Origin: Hydractinia symbiolongicarpus
Lineage: Eukaryota; Cnidaria; Hydrozoa; Anthoathecata; Hydractiniidae
Direction: 5' to 3'
Assembly (NCBI RefSeq): GCF_029227915.1
Contig: NC_079877.1
Coordinates: forward strand, 33,073,851-33,137,850
Length of the DNA: 64,000 nt
Position 1 is the stretch's first letter. Each line of letters begins with the position of its first letter. The notes below the pieces were generated by a model that worked only from the letters and a program-made list of their open reading frames with translations, was not told the DNA's origin and made no database searches. Below are positions 20,901 to 34,800 of this stretch, one piece after another. The position numbers were made by a program, and so were the translations under genes.

Positions 20901-21017
20901 CTTAATGAAAGTGGTTTAATCGCCGGCAAACGAAAACCCGCGATTTCCCGTAAATCCCGGCTTTGGCCCGTATAGTCGAATGTATACAAAGAAAGTACCC
21001 TGTGAGTAAACTCATTT

Positions 21018-21993
21018 CCAAAACGATTTTTTAAAGTATCTTTTCACCACTAAAACGCATGAGACTTGTAGTTTTCAAAAATGTTTTCATTTTTGATGAG
21101 ACGCTGAATAAAAGAAGTTTAATTGCCGGCAAACGAAAACCCGCCATTTCCCGTAAACCCCGGACTCGGCACGTATAGTCAAAAGTATACAAAGAAAGTA
21201 CCCAGGGAGTAAACTCATTTTCCATGTATACAAAGAAAGTACCCTGTGAGTAAACACATTTCCAAAACGATTTTTTAAATTATCTTTTCACCACTAAAAC
21301 GCATGAGACTTGTAGTTTTCAAAAATGTTTTCATTTTTGATGAGACGCTGAATAAAAGAAGTTTAATTGCCGGCAAACGAAAACCCGCCATTTCCCGTAA
21401 ACCCCGGACTCGGCCCGTATAGTCAAAAGTATACAAAGAAAGTATCCAGGGAGTAAACTCATTTTCCATGTATACAAAGAAAGTACCCTGTGAGTAAACA
21501 CATTTCCAAAACGATTTTTTAAATTATCTTTTCACCACTAAAACGCATGAGACTTGTAGTTTTCAAAAATGTTTTCATTTTTGATGGGACGCTGAATAAA
21601 AGAAGTTTAATTGCCGGCAAACGAAAACCCGCCATTTCCCGTAAACCCCGGACTCGGCCCGTATAGTCAAAAGTATACAAAGAAAGTACCCAGGGAGTAA
21701 ACTCATTTTCCATGTATACAAAGAAAGTACCCTGTGAGTAAACACATTTCCAAAACGATTTTTTAAATTATCTTTTCACCACTAAAACGCATGAGACTTG
21801 TAGTTTTCAAAAATGTTTTCATTTTTGATGAGACGCTGAATAAAAGAAGTTTAATTGCCGGCAAACGAAAACCCGCCATTTCCCGTAAACCCCGGACTCG
21901 GCCCGTATAGTCAAAAGTATACAAAGAAAGTACCCAGGGAGTAAACTCATTTTCCATGTATACAAAGAAAGTACCCTGTGAGTAAACACATTT
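21018..21993. repeat. Run of four 244-bp M1-ext units
   Basis: Four M1-plus-extension units start at 21018, 21262, 21506 and 21750. The first three match the run at 18825-19556. Here 244 bp acts as the local repeat period, the longest homotypic run of M1-ext in the window. Confidence 0.91.
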
Positions 21994-22602
21994 CCAAAAC
22001 GATTTTTTAAATTATCTTTTCACCACTAAAACGCATGAGACTTGTAGTTTTCAAAAATGTTTTCATTTTTGATGAGACGCTTAATGAAAGAAGTTTAATC
22101 GCCGGCAAACGAAAACCCGCGATTTCACGTAAATCCCGGGTTTCGCCCGTATAGTCGAATGTATACAAAGAAAGTACCCTGTGAGTAAACACATTTCCAA
22201 AACGATTTTTTAAATTATCTTTTCACCACTAAAACGCATGAGACTTGTAGTTTTCAAAAATGTTTTCATTTTTGATGAGACGCTTGTTGAAAGAGGTTTA
22301 ATCGCCGGCAAACGAAAACCCGCGATTTCCCGTAAATCCCGGGCTTGGCCCGTATAGTCAAAAGTATACAAAGAAAGTACCCTGTGAGTAAACTTATTTC
22401 CTGAACGATTTTTTAAATTATTTTTTCACCACTAAAACGCATAAGACTTGTAGTTTTTAAAAATGTTTTCATTTTTGATGAGACGCTTAATGAAAGAGGT
22501 TTAATCGCCGGCAAACGAAAACCCGCGATTTCACGTAAATCCCGGGTTTGGCCCGTATAGTCGAATGTATACAAAGAAAGTACCCTGTGAGTAAACTCAT
22601 TT

Positions 22603-23455
22603 CCAAAACGATTTTTTAAAGTATCTTTTCACCACTAAAACGCATGAGACTTGTAGTTTTCAAAAATGTTTTCATTTTTGATGAGACGCTGAATAAAAGA
22701 AGTTTAATTGCCGGCAAAGGAAAACCCGCCATTTCCCGTAAACCCCGGACTCGGCCCGTATAGTCAAAAGTATACAAAGAAAGTACCCAGGGAGTAAACT
22801 CATTTTCCATGTATACAAAGAAAGTACCCTGTGAGTAAACACATTTCCAAAACGATTTTTTAAATTATCTTTTCACCACTAAAACGCATGAGACTTGTAG
22901 TTTTCAAAAATGTTTTCATTTTTGATGAGACGCTTAATGAAAGAGGTTTAATCGCCGGCAAACGAAAACCCGCGATTTCACGTAAATCCTGGTTTTCGCC
23001 CGTATAGTCGAATGTATACAAACAAAGTACCCTGTGAGTAAACACATTTCCAAAACGATTTTTTAAATTATCTTTTCACCACTAAAACGCATGAGACTTG
23101 TAGTTTTCAAAAATGTTTTCATTTTTGATGAGACGCTTGTTGAAAGAGGTTTAATCGCCGGCAAACGAAAACCCGCGATTTCCCGTAAATCCCGGGCTTG
23201 GCCCGTATAGTCAAAAGTATACAAAGAAAGTACCCTGTGAGTAAACTCATTTCCTGAACGATTTTTTAAATTATTTTTTCACCACTAAAACGCATAAGAC
23301 TTGTAGTTTTTAAAAATGTTTTCATTTTTGATGAGACGCTTAATGAAAGAGGTTTAATCGCCGGCAAACAAAAACCCGCGATTTCACGTAAATCCCGGGT
23401 TTGGCCCGTATAGTCGAATGTATACAAAGAAAGTACCCTGTGAGTAAACTCATTT
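22603..23455. repeat. 853-bp tetramer HOR (M1-ext-M3'-M2-M3), example copy
   Basis: The order is M1 (22603-22805), extension (22806-22846), M3' with CCTGGTTTTCGCC (22847-23049), M2 (23050-23252) and M3 (23253-23455). The next M1 starts at 23456. The same 853-bp spacing between M1 starts is seen at 24350, 26056, 34541, 40225, 48134 and 50043, and in an earlier form at 4092. It is the basic style II unit. Confidence 0.92.
23253..23455. repeat. Monomer family M3, example copy
   Basis: M3 has CCTGAACG or CCCGAACG, AAATTATTTTTTCACC, CATAAG, often GTTTTTAAAAATG, GACGCTTAATGAAAGAGG, CACGTAAATCCC, GGGTTTGGCCCG and TCGAATG. It closes the style II tetramer. This copy has AAACAAAAACCC where most have AAACGAAAACCC, a change shared with 25.1 and 26.8 kb. 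Confidence 0.88.
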
Positions 23456-24349
23456 CCAAAACGATTTTTTAAAGTATCTTTCCACCACTAAAACGCATGA
23501 GACTTGTAGTTTTCAAAAATGTTTTCATTTTTGATGAGACGCTGAATAAAAGAAGTTTAATTGCCGGCAAACGAAAACCCGCCATTTCCCGTAAACCCCG
23601 GACTCGGCCCGTATAGTCAAAAGTATACAAAGAAAGTACCCAGGGAGTAAACTCATTTTCCATGTATACAAAGAAAGTACCCTGTGAGTAAACACATTTC
23701 CAAAACGATTTTTTAAATTATCTTTTCACCACTAAAACGCATGAGACTTGTAGTTTTCAAAAATGTTTTCATTTTTGATGAGACGCTGAATAAAAGAAGT
23801 TTAATTGCCGGCAAACGAAAACCCGCCATTTCCCGTAAACCCCGGACTCGGCCCGTATAGTCAAAAGTATACAAAGAAAGTACCCAGGGAGTAAACTCAT
23901 TTTCCATGTATACAAAGAAAGTACCCTGTGAGTAAACACATTTCCAAAACGATTTTTTAAATTATCTTTTCACCACTAAAACGCATGAGACTTGTAGTTT
24001 TCAAAAATGTTTTCATTTTTGATGAGACGCTTGTTGAAAGAGGTTTAATCGCCGGCAAACGAAAACCCGCGATTTCCCGTAAATCCCGGGCTTGGCCCGT
24101 ATAGTCAAAAGTATACAAAGAAAGTACCCTGTGAGTAAACTTATTTCCTGAACGATTTTTTAAATTATTTTTTCACCACTAAAACGCATAAGACTTGTAG
24201 TTTTTAAAAATGTTTTCATTTTTGATGAGACGCTTAATGAAAGAGGTTTAATCGCCGGCAAACGAAAACCCGCGATTTCACGTAAATCCCGGGTTTGGCC
24301 CGTATAGTCGAATGTATACAAAGAAAGTACCCTGTGAGTAAACTCATTT

Positions 24350-26055
24350 CCAAAACGATTTTTTAAAGTATCTTTTCACCACTAAAACGCATGAGACTTG
24401 TAGTTTTCAAAAATGTTTTCATTTTTGATGAGACGCTGAATAAAAGAAGTTTAATTGCCGGCAAAGGAAAACCCGCCATTTCCCGTAAACCCCGGACTCG
24501 GCCCGTATAGTCAAAAGTATACAAAGAAAGTACCCAGGGAGTAAACTCATTTTCCATGTATACAAAGAAAGTACCCTGTGAGTAAACACATTTCCAAAAC
24601 GATTTTTTAAATTATCTTTTCACCACTAAAACGCATGAGACTTGTAGTTTTCAAAAATGTTTTCATTTTTGATGAGACGCTTAATGAAAGAGGTTTAATC
24701 GCCGGCAAACGAAAACCCGCGATTTCACGTAAATCCTGGTTTTCGCCCGTATAGTCGAATGTATACAAACAAAGTACCCTGTGAGTAAACACATTTCCAA
24801 AACGATTTTTTAAATTATCTTTTCACCACTAAAACGCATGAGACTTGTAGTTTTCAAAAATGTTTTCATTTTTGATGAGACGCTTGTTGAAAGAGGTTTA
24901 ATCGCCGGCAAACGAAAACCCGCGATTTCCCGTAAATCCCGGGCTTGGCCCGTATAGTCAAAAGTATACAAAGAAAGTACCCTGTGAGTAAACTCATTTC
25001 CTGAACGATTTTTTAAATTATTTTTTCACCACTAAAACGCATAAGACTTGTAGTTTTTAAAAATGTTTTCATTTTTGATGAGACGCTTAATGAAAGAGGT
25101 TTAATCGCCGGCAAACAAAAACCCGCGATTTCACGTAAATCCCGGGTTTGGCCCGTATAGTCGAATGTATACAAAGAAAGTACCCTGTGAGTAAACTCAT
25201 TTCCAAAACGATTTTTTAAAGTATCTTTCCACCACTAAAACGCATGAGACTTGTAGTTTTCAAAAATGTTTTCATTTTTGATGAGACGCTGAATAAAAGA
25301 AGTTTAATTGCCGGCAAACGAAAACCCGCCATTTCCCGTAAGCCCCGGACTCGGCCCGTATAGTCAAAAGTATACAAAGAAAGTACCCAGGGAGTAAACT
25401 CATTTTCCATGTATACAAAGAAAGTACCCTGTGAGTAAACACATTTCCAAAACGATTTTTTAAATTACCTTTTCACCACTAAAACGCATGAGACTTGTAG
25501 TTTTCAAAAATGTTTTCATTTTTGATGAGACGCTTAATGAAAGAGGTTTAATCGCCGGCAAACGAAAACCCGCGATTTCACGTAAATCCCGGGTTTCGCC
25601 CGTATAGTCGAATGTATACAAAGAAAGTACCCTGTGAGTAAACTCATTTCCAAAACGATTTTTTAAAGTATCTTTTCACCACTAAAACGCATGAGACTTG
25701 TAGTTTTCAAAAATGTTTTCATTTTTGATGAGACGCTGAATAAAAGAAAATTAATTGCCGGCAAACCAAAACCCGCCATTTCCCGTAAACCCGGGACTCG
25801 GCCCGTATAGTCAAAAGTATACAAAGAAAGTACCCTGTGAGTAAACACATTTCCAAAACGATTTTTTAAATTACCTTTTCACCACTAAAACGCATGAGAC
25901 TTGTAGTTTTCAAAAATGTTTTCATTTTTGATGAGACGCTTAATGAAAGAGGTTTAATCGCCGGCAAACGAAAACCCGCGATTTCACGTAAATCCCGGGT
26001 TTCGCCCGTATAGTCGAATGTATACAAAGAAAGTACCCTGTGAGTAAACTCATTT
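24350..26055. repeat. 1.7-kb HOR, copy 2 (1706 bp)
   Basis: This is the tandem partner of the preceding unit with the same GGCAAAGGAAAAC, CAAACAAAGTACC and CTTTCCACC marks. It introduces TAAGCCCCGG in M1 and AAATTACC in M3', both shared with copy 3 and with 35.4-35.7 kb. The M1 near 25.75 kb has a private GGCAAACCAAAAC. Confidence 0.89.
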
Positions 26056-27760
26056 CCAAAACGATTTTTTAAAGTATCTTTTCACCACTAAAACGCATGA
26101 GACTTGTAGTTTTCAAAAATGTTTTCATTTTTGATGAGACGCTGAATAAAAGAAGTTTAATTGCCGGCAAAGGAAAACCCGCCATTTCCCGTAAACCCCG
26201 GACTCGGCCCGTATAGTCAAAAGTATACAAAGAAAGTACCCAGGGAGTAAACTCATTTTCCATGTATACAAAGAAAGTACCCTGTGAGTAAACACATTTC
26301 CAAAACGATTTTTTAAATTATCTTTTCACCACTAAAACGCATGAGACTTGTAGTTTTCAAAAATGTTTTCATTTTTGATGAGACGCTTAATGAAAGAGGT
26401 TTAATCGCCGGCAAACGAAAACCCGCGATTTCACGTAAATCCTGGTTTTCGCCCGTATAGTCGAATGTATACAAACAAAGTACCCTGTGAGTAAACACAT
26501 TTCCAAAACGATTTTTTAAATTATCTTTTCACCACTAAAACGCATGAGACTTGTAGTTTTCAAAAATGTTTTCATTTTTGATGAGACGCTTGTTGAAAGA
26601 GGTTTAATCGCCGGCAAACGAAAACCCGCGATTTCCCGTAAATCCCGGGCTTGGCCCGTATAGTCAAAAGTATACAAAGAAAGTACCCTGTGAGTAAACT
26701 CATTTCCTGAACGATTTTTTAAATTATTTTTTCACCACTAAAACGCATAAGACTTGTAGTTTTTAAAAATGTTTTCATTTTTGATGAGACGCTTAATGAA
26801 AGAGGTTTAATCGCCGGCAAACAAAAACCCGCGATTTCACGTAAATCCCGGGTTTGGCCCGTATAGTCGAATGTATACAAAGAAAGTACCCTGTGAGTAA
26901 ACTCATTTCCAAAACGATTTTTTAAAGTATCTTTCCACCACTAAAACGCATGAGACTTGTAGTTTTCAAAAATGTTTTCATTTTTGATGAGACGCTGAAT
27001 AAAAGAAGTTTAATTGCCGGCAAACGAAAACCCGCCATTTCCCGTAAGCCCCGGACTCGGCCCGTATAGTCAAAAGTATACAAAGAAAGTACCCAGGGAG
27101 TAAACTCATTTTCCATGTATACAAAGAAAGTACCCTGTGAGTAAACACATTTCCAAAACGATTTTTTAAATTACCTTTTCACCACTAAAACGCATGAGAC
27201 TTGTAGTTTTCAAAAATGTTTTCATTTTTGATGAGACGCTTAATGAAAGAGGTTTAATCGCCGGCAAACGAAAACCCGCGATTTCACGTAAATCCCGGGT
27301 TTCGCCCGTATAGTCGAATGTATACAAAGAAAGTACCCTGTGAGTAAACTCATTTCCAAAACGATTTTTTAAAGTATCTTTTCACCACTAAAACGCATGA
27401 GACTTGTAGTTTTCAAAAATGTTTTCATTTTTGATGAGACGCTGAATAAAAGAAAATTAATTGCCGGCAAACGAAAACCCGCCATTTCCCGTAAACCCGG
27501 GACTCGGCCCGTATAGTCAAAAGTATACAAAGAAAGTACCCTGTGAGTAAACACATTTCCAAATGATTTTTTAAATTACCTTTTCACCACTAAAACGCAT
27601 GAGACTTGTAGTTTTCAAAAATGTTTTCATTTTTGATGAGACGCTTAATGAAAGAGGTTTAATCGCCGGCAAACGAAAACCCGCGATTTCACGTAAATCC
27701 CGGGTTTCGCCCGTATAGTCGAATGTATACAAAGAAAGTACCCTGTGAGTAAACTCATTT
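26056..27760. repeat. 1.7-kb HOR, copy 3 (1705 bp)
   Basis: This third tandem copy is nearly identical to copy 2 throughout. One base is lost in the last monomer (CCAAATGATTTTTT near 27560), giving 1705 bp. Copies 2 and 3 look like the product of the most recent exchange in this cluster. Confidence 0.89.
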
Positions 27761-28207
27761 CCAAAACGATTTTTTAAAGTATCTTTTCACCACTAAAACG
27801 CATGAGACTTGTAGTTTTCAAAAATGTTTTCATTTTTGATGAGACGCTGAATAAAAGAAAATTAATTGCCGGCAAACGAAAACCCGCCATTTCCCGTAAA
27901 CGCCGGACTCGGCCCGTATAGTCAAAAGTATACAAAGAAAGTACCCAGGGAGTAAACTCACTTCCCATGTATACAAAGAAAGTACCCTGTGAGTAAACAC
28001 ATTTCCAAAACGATTTTTTAAATTATCTTTTCACCACTAAAACGCGTGAGACTTGTAGTTTTCAAAAATGTTTTCATTTTTGATGAGACGCTTGTTGAAA
28101 GAGGTTTAATCGCCGGCAAACGAAAACCCGCGATTTCCCGTAAATCCCGGGCTTGGCCCGTATAGTCAAAAGTATACAAAGAAAGTACCCTGTGAGTAAA
28201 CACATTT
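27559..28207. repeat. 650-bp unit (M3'-M1-ext-M2), copy 1
   Basis: M3' with AAATTACC, M1 with AAAATTAATTGCC and TAAACGCCGG and ending CACTTCCC, extension, then M2 with ACGCGTGAG. The same set recurs at 28208-28857. The CACTTCCC mark is also found at 9.36, 11.88 and 12.53 kb. Confidence 0.88.
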
Positions 28208-28857
28208 CCAAAACGATTTTTTAAATTACCTTTTCACCACTAAAACGCATGAGACTTGTAGTTTTCAAAAATGTTTTCATTTTTGATGAGACGCTTAATG
28301 AAAGAGGTTTAATCGCCGGCAAACGAAAACCCGCGATTTCACGTAAATCCCGGGTTTCGCCCGTATAGTCGAATGTATACAAAGAAAGTACCCTGTGAGT
28401 AAACTCATTTCCAAAACGATTTTTTAAAGTATCTTTTCACCACTAAAACGCATGAGACTTGTAGTTTTCAAAAATGTTTTCATTTTTGATGAGACGCTGA
28501 ATAAAAGAAAATTAATTGCCGGCAAACGAAAACCCGCCATTTCCCGTAAACGCCGGACTCGGCCCGTATAGTCAAAAGTATACAAAGAAAGTACCCAGGG
28601 AGTAAACTCACTTCCCATGTATACAAAGAAAGTACCCTGTGAGTAAACACATTTCCAAAACGATTTTTTAAATTATCTTTTCACCACTAAAACGCGTGAG
28701 ACTTGTAGTTTTCAAAAATGTTTTCATTTTTGATGAGACGCTTGTTGAAAGAGGTTTAATCGCCGGCAAACGAAAACCCGCGATTTCCCGTAAATCCCGG
28801 GCTTGGCCCGTATAGTCAAAAGTATACAAAGAAAGTACCCTGTGAGTAAACTCATTT
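28208..28857. repeat. 650-bp unit (M3'-M1-ext-M2), copy 2
   Basis: This is the tandem copy of 27559-28207, with TAAACGCCGG and ACGCGTGAG repeated. It ends exactly at the start of copy B of the large duplication, just as the 650-bp trimer at 12129-12778 ends at the start of copy A. Confidence 0.88.
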
Positions 28858-31800
28858 CCAGAACGATTTTTTAAATTATTTTTTCACCACTAAAGCGCAT
28901 AAGACTTATAGTTTTTAAAAATGTTTTCATTTTTGATGGGACGCTGAATAAAAGTAGTTTAATCGCCGGCACACGAAAACCCGCGATTTCCCGTAAATCC
29001 CGGACTGGGCCCGTATAGTCGAATGTATACAAAGAAGGTACCCAGGGTGTAAACTCATTTCCCGAACGATTTTTTAAATTTTTTTTTCACCACTAGAACG
29101 CATGAGACTTGTAGTTTTCAAAAATGTTTTCATTTTTGACGAGACGCTTAATGAAAGAGGTTTAATCGCTGGCAAACGAAAACCCGCGATTTCACGTAAA
29201 TCCCGGGTTTGGCCCGTATAGTCGAATGTATACAAAGAAAGTACCCTGTGAGTAAACTCATTTCCCGAACGATTTTTTAAATTATTTTTTCACCACTAAA
29301 ACGCAAAAGACTTGTAGTTTTCAAAAATGTTTTCATTTTTGATGAGACGCTTAATGAAAGAGGTTTAATCGCTGGCAAACGAAAACCCGCGATTTCACGT
29401 AAATCCCGGGTTTGGCCCGTATAGTCGAATGTATACAAAGAAAGTACCCTGTGAGTAAACTCATTTCCAAAACGATTTTTTAAAGTATCTTTTCACCACT
29501 AAAACGCATGAGACTTGTAGTTTTCAAAAATGTTTTCATTCTTGATGAGACCCTTAATGAAAGAGGTTTAATCGCTGGCAAACGAAAACACGCGATTTCA
29601 CGTAAATCCCGGCTTTGACCCGTATAGTCGAATGTATACAAAGAAAGTACCCTGTGAGTAAACTCATTTCCAAAACGATTTTTTAAAGTATCTTTTCACC
29701 ACTAAAACGCACGAGACTTGTGGTTTTCAAAAATGTTTTCATTTTTGATGAGACGCTGAATAAAAGAAGTTTAATTGCCGGCAAACGAAAACCCGCCATT
29801 TCCCGTAAACCCCGGACTCGGCCCGTATAGTCAAAAGTATACAAAGAAAGTACCCAGGGAGTAAACTCATTTCCCATGTATACAAAGAAAGTACCCTGTG
29901 AGTAAACACATTTCCAAAACGATTTTTTAAATTATCTTTTCACCACTAAAACGCATGAGACTTGTAGTTTTCAAAAATGTTTTCATTTTTGATGAGACGC
30001 TTGTTGAAAGAGGTTTAATCGCCGGCAAACGAAAACCCGCGATTTCCCGTAAATCCCGGGCTTGGCCCGTATAGTCAAAAGTATACAAAGAAAGTACCCT
30101 GTGAGTAAACTCATTTCCAGAACGATTTTTTAAATTATTTTTTCACCACTAAAGCGCATAAGACTTATAGTTTTTAAAAATGTTTTCATTTTTTATGGGA
30201 CGCTGAATAAAAGTAGTTTAATCGCCGGCACACGAAAACCCGCGATTTCCCGTAAATCCCGGACTGGGCCCGTATAGTCGAATGTATACAAAGAAGGTAC
30301 CCAGGGTGTAGACTCATTTCCCGAACGATTTTTTAAATTTTTTTTTCACCACTAGAACGCATGAGACTTGTAGTTTTCAAAAATGTTTTCATTTTTGACG
30401 AGACGCTTAATGAAAGAGGTTTAATCGCTGGCAAACGAAAACCCGCGATTTCACGTAAATCCCGGGTTTGGCCCGTATAGTCGAATGTATCCAAAGAAAG
30501 TACCCTGTGAGTAAACTCATTTCCAAAACGATTTTTTAAAGTATCTTTTCACCACTAAAACGCATGAGACTTGTAGTTTTCAAAAATGTTTTCATTCTTG
30601 ATGAGACGCTTAATGAAAGAGGTTTAATCGCCGGCAAACGAAAACCCGCGATTTCACGTAAATCCTGGGCTTGGACCGTATAGTCAAAAGTATACAAAGA
30701 AAGTACCCTGTGAGTAAACTCATTTCCAGAACGATTTTTTAAATTATTTTTTCACCACTAAAGCGCATAAGACTTATAGTTTTTAAAAATGTTTTCATTT
30801 TTGATGGGACGCTGAAAAAAAGTAGTTTAATCGCCGGCACACGAAAACCCGCGATTTCCCGTAAATCCCGGACTGGGCCCGTATAGTCGAATGTATACAA
30901 AGAAGGTACCCAGGGTGTAAGCTCATTTCCCGAACGATTTTTTAAATTTTTTTTTCACCACTAGAACGCATGAGACTTGTAGTTTTCAAAAATGTTTTCA
31001 TTTTTGATGAGACGCTTGTTGAAAGAGGTTTAATCGCCGGCAAACGAAAACCCGCGATTTGCCGTAAATCCCGGGCTTGTCCGTATAGTCAAAAGTATAC
31101 AAAGAAAGTACCCTGTGAGTAAACTCATTTCCAGAACGATTATTTAAATTATTTTTTCACCACTAAAACGCATAAGACTTGTAGTTTTCAGAAATGTTTT
31201 CATTCTTGATGAGACACTTAATGAAAGTGGTTTAATCGCCGGCAAACGAAAACCCGCGATTTCCCGTAAATCCCGGCTTTGGCCCGTATAGTCGAATGTA
31301 TACAAAGAAAGTACCCTGTGAGTAAACTCATTTCCAAAACGATTTTTTAAAGTATCTTTTCACCACTAAAACGCACGAGACTTGTAGTTTTCAAAAATGT
31401 TTTCATTTTTGATGAGACGCTTGTTGAAAGAAGTTTAATTGCCGCCAAACGAAAACCCGCCATTTCCCGTAAACCCCGGACTCGGCCCGTATAGTCAAAA
31501 GTATACAAAGAAAGTACCCAGGGAGTAAACTCATTTCCCATGTATTCAAAGAAAGTATCCTGTGAGTAAACACATTTCCAAAACGATTTTTTAAATTATT
31601 TTTTCACCACTAAAGCGCATAAGACTTATAGTTTTTAAAAATGTTTTCATTTTTGATGGGACGCTGAATAAAAGTAGTTTAATCGCCGGCACACGAAAAC
31701 CCGCCATTTCCCGTAAATCCCGGACTGGGCCCGTATAGTCGAATGTATACAAAGAAGGTACCCAGGGTGTACACTCATTTCCCGAACGATTTTTTAAATT

Positions 31801-34800
31801 TTTTTTTCACCACTAGAACGCATGAGACTTGTAGTTTTCAAAAATGTTTTCATTTTTGACGAGACGCTTAATGAAAGAGGTTTAATCGCTGGCAAACGAA
31901 AACCGCGATTTCACGTAAATCCCGGGTTTGGCCCGTATAGTCGAATGTATACAAAGAAAGTACCCTGTGAGTAAACTCATTTCCAAAACGATTTTTTAAA
32001 GTATCTTTTCACCACTAAAACGCATGAGACTTGTAGTTTTCAAAAATGTTTTCATTCTTGATGAGACGCTTAATAAAAGAGGTTTAATCGCCGGCAAACG
32101 AAAACCCGCGATTTCACGTAAATCCTGGGCTTGGACCGTATAGTCAAAAGTATACAAAGAAAGTACCCTGTGAGTAAACTCATTTCCAGAACGATTTTTT
32201 AAATTATTTTTTCACCACTAAAGCGCATAAGACTTATAGTTTTTAAAAATGTTTTCATTTTTGATGGGACGCTGAATAAAAGTAGTTTAATCGCCGGCAC
32301 ACGAAAACCCGCGATTTCCCGTAAATCCCGGACTGGGCCCGTATAGTCGAATGTATACAAAGAAGGTACCCAGGGTGTAAGCTCATTTCCCGAACGATTT
32401 TTTAAATTTTTTTTTCACCACTAGAACGCATGAGACTTGTAGTTTTCAAAAATGTTTTCATTTTTGATGAGACGCTTGTTGAAAGAGGTTTAATCGCCGG
32501 CAAACGAAAACCCGCGATTTTCCGTAAATCCCGGGCTTGTCCGTATAGTCAAAAGTATACAAAGAAAGTACCCTGTGAGTAAACTCATTTCCAGAACGAT
32601 TATTTAAATTATTTTTTCACCACTAAAACGCATAAGACTTGTAGTTTTCAGAAATGTTTTCATTCTTGATGAGACACTTAATGAAAGTGGTTTAATCGCC
32701 GGCAAACGAAAACCCGCGATTTCCCGTAAATCCCGGCTTTGGCCCGTATAGTCGAATGTATACAAAGAAAGTACCCTGTGAGTAAACTCATTTCCAAAAC
32801 GATTTTTTAAAGTATCTTTTCACCACTAAAACGCACGAGACTTGTAGTTTTCAAAAATGTTTTCATTTTTGATGAGACGCTTGTTGAAAGAAGTTTAATT
32901 GCCGGCAAACGAAAACCCGCCATTTCCCGTAAACCCCGGACTCGGCCCGTATAGTCAAAAGTATACAAAGAAAGTACCCAGGGAGTAAACTCATTTCCCA
33001 TGTATTCAAAGAAAGTACCCTGTGAGTAAACACATTTCCAAAACGATTTTTTAAATTATCTTTTCACCACTAAAACGCATGAGACTTGTAGTTTTCAAAA
33101 ATGTTTTCATTTTTGATGAGACGCTTGTTGAAAGAGGTTTTATCGCCGGGAAACGAAAACCCGCGATTTCCCGTAAATCCCGGATTTGGCCCGTATTGTC
33201 AAAAGTATGCAAAGAAAGTACCCTCTGAGTAAACTCATTTCCTGAACGATTTTTTAAATTATTTTTTCACCACTAAAACGCATAAGACTTGTAGTTTTCA
33301 AAAATGTTTTCATTTTTGATGAGACGCTTAATGAAAGAGGTTTAATCGCCGGCAAACGAAAACCCGCGATTTCACGTAAATCCCGGGTTTGGCCCGTATA
33401 GTCGAATGTATACAAAGAAAGTACCCTGTGAGTAAACTCATTTCCAAAACGATTTTTTAAAGTATCTTTTCACCACTAAAACGCATGAGACTTGTAGTTT
33501 TCAAAAATGTTTTCATTTTTGATGAGACGCTGAATAAAAGAAGTTTAATTGCCGGCAAACGAAAACCCGCCATTTCCCGTAAACCCCGGACTCGGCCCGT
33601 ATAGTCAAAAGTATACAAAGAAAGTACCCAGGGAGTAAACTCATTTTCCATGTATACAAAGAAAGTACCCTGTGAGTAAACACATTTCCAAAACGATTTT
33701 TTAAATTATCTTTTCACCACTAAAACGCATGAGACTTGTAGTTTTCAAAAATGTTTTCATTTTTGATGAGACGCTGAATAAAAGAAGTTTAATTGCCGGC
33801 AAACGAAAACCCGCCATTTCCCGTAAACCCCGGACTCGGCCCGTATAGTCAAAAGTATACAAAGAAAGTACCCAGGGAGTAAACTCATTTTCCATGTATA
33901 CAAAGAAAGTACCCTGTGAGTAAACACATTTCCAAAACGATTTTTTAAATTATCTTTTCACCACTAAAACGCATGAGACTTGTAGTTTTCAAAAATGTTT
34001 TCATTTTTGATGAGACGCTTAATGAAAGAAGTTTAATCGCCGGCAAACGAAAACCCGCGATTTCACGTAAATCCCGGGTTTCGCCCGTATAGTCGAATGT
34101 ATACAAAGAAAGTACCCTGTGAGTAAACACATTTCCAAAACGATTTTTTAAATTATCTTTTCACCACTAAAACGCATGATACTTGTAGTTTTCAAAAATG
34201 TTTTCATTTTTGATGAGACGCTTGTTGAAAGAGGTTTAATCGCCGGCAAACGAAAACCCGCGATTTCCCGTAAATCCCGGGCTTGGCCCGTATAGTCAAA
34301 AGTATACAAAGAAAGTACCCTGTGAGTAAACTTATTTCCTGAACGATTTTTTAAATTATTTTTTCACCACTAAAACGCATAAGACTTGTAGTTTTTAAAA
34401 ATGTTTTCATTTTTGATGAGACGCTTAATGAAAGAGGTTTAATCGCCGGCAAACGAAAACCCGCGATTTCACGTAAATCCCGGGTTTGGCCCGTATAGTC
34501 GAATGTATACAAAGAAAGTACCCTGTGAGTAAACTCATTTCCAAAACGATTTTTTAAAGTATCTTTTCACCACTAAAACGCATGAGACTTGTAGTTTTCA
34601 AAAATGTTTTCATTTTTGATGAGACGCTGAATAAAAAAAGTTTAATTGCCGGCAAAGGAAAACCCGCCATTTCCCGTAAACCCCGGACTCGGCCCGTATA
34701 GTCAAAAGTATACAAAGAAAGTACCCAGGGAGTAAACTCATTTTCCATGTATACAAAGAAAGTACCCTGTGAGTAAACACATTTCCAAAACGATTTTTTA

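Larger units (their letters stand above)
12779..23455. repeat. Large segmental duplication, copy A
   Basis: This 10.7-kb stretch is collinear with 28858-35393. The offset between partners steps through 16079, 15876, 14618-14619 and 11938 bp. Each step is a block present in A but not in B: one monomer (203 bp, a second GAGACCC monomer near 13.6 kb), 1258 bp and 2681 bp. Diagnostic shared changes include GACGAGACGC, GAAAACCGCG with one C missing (17.28 kb and 31.90 kb) and GCTTGTTGAAAGAAG in M1 at 18.2 and 32.8 kb. Style I blocks give way to style II at about 18.4 kb, then return at 20-21 kb. Confidence 0.87.
22603..24349. repeat. 1.7-kb HOR, copy 1 (1747 bp)
   Basis: The 853-bp tetramer is followed by two M1 monomers with extension, then M2 and M3. 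Rare marks GGCAAAGGAAAAC in M1, CAAACAAAGTACC in M3', AAACAAAAACCC in M3 and CTTTCCACC in the second M1 recur in the next two copies. This copy is 41 bp longer because its second M1 pair keeps one more extension. Confidence 0.88.
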
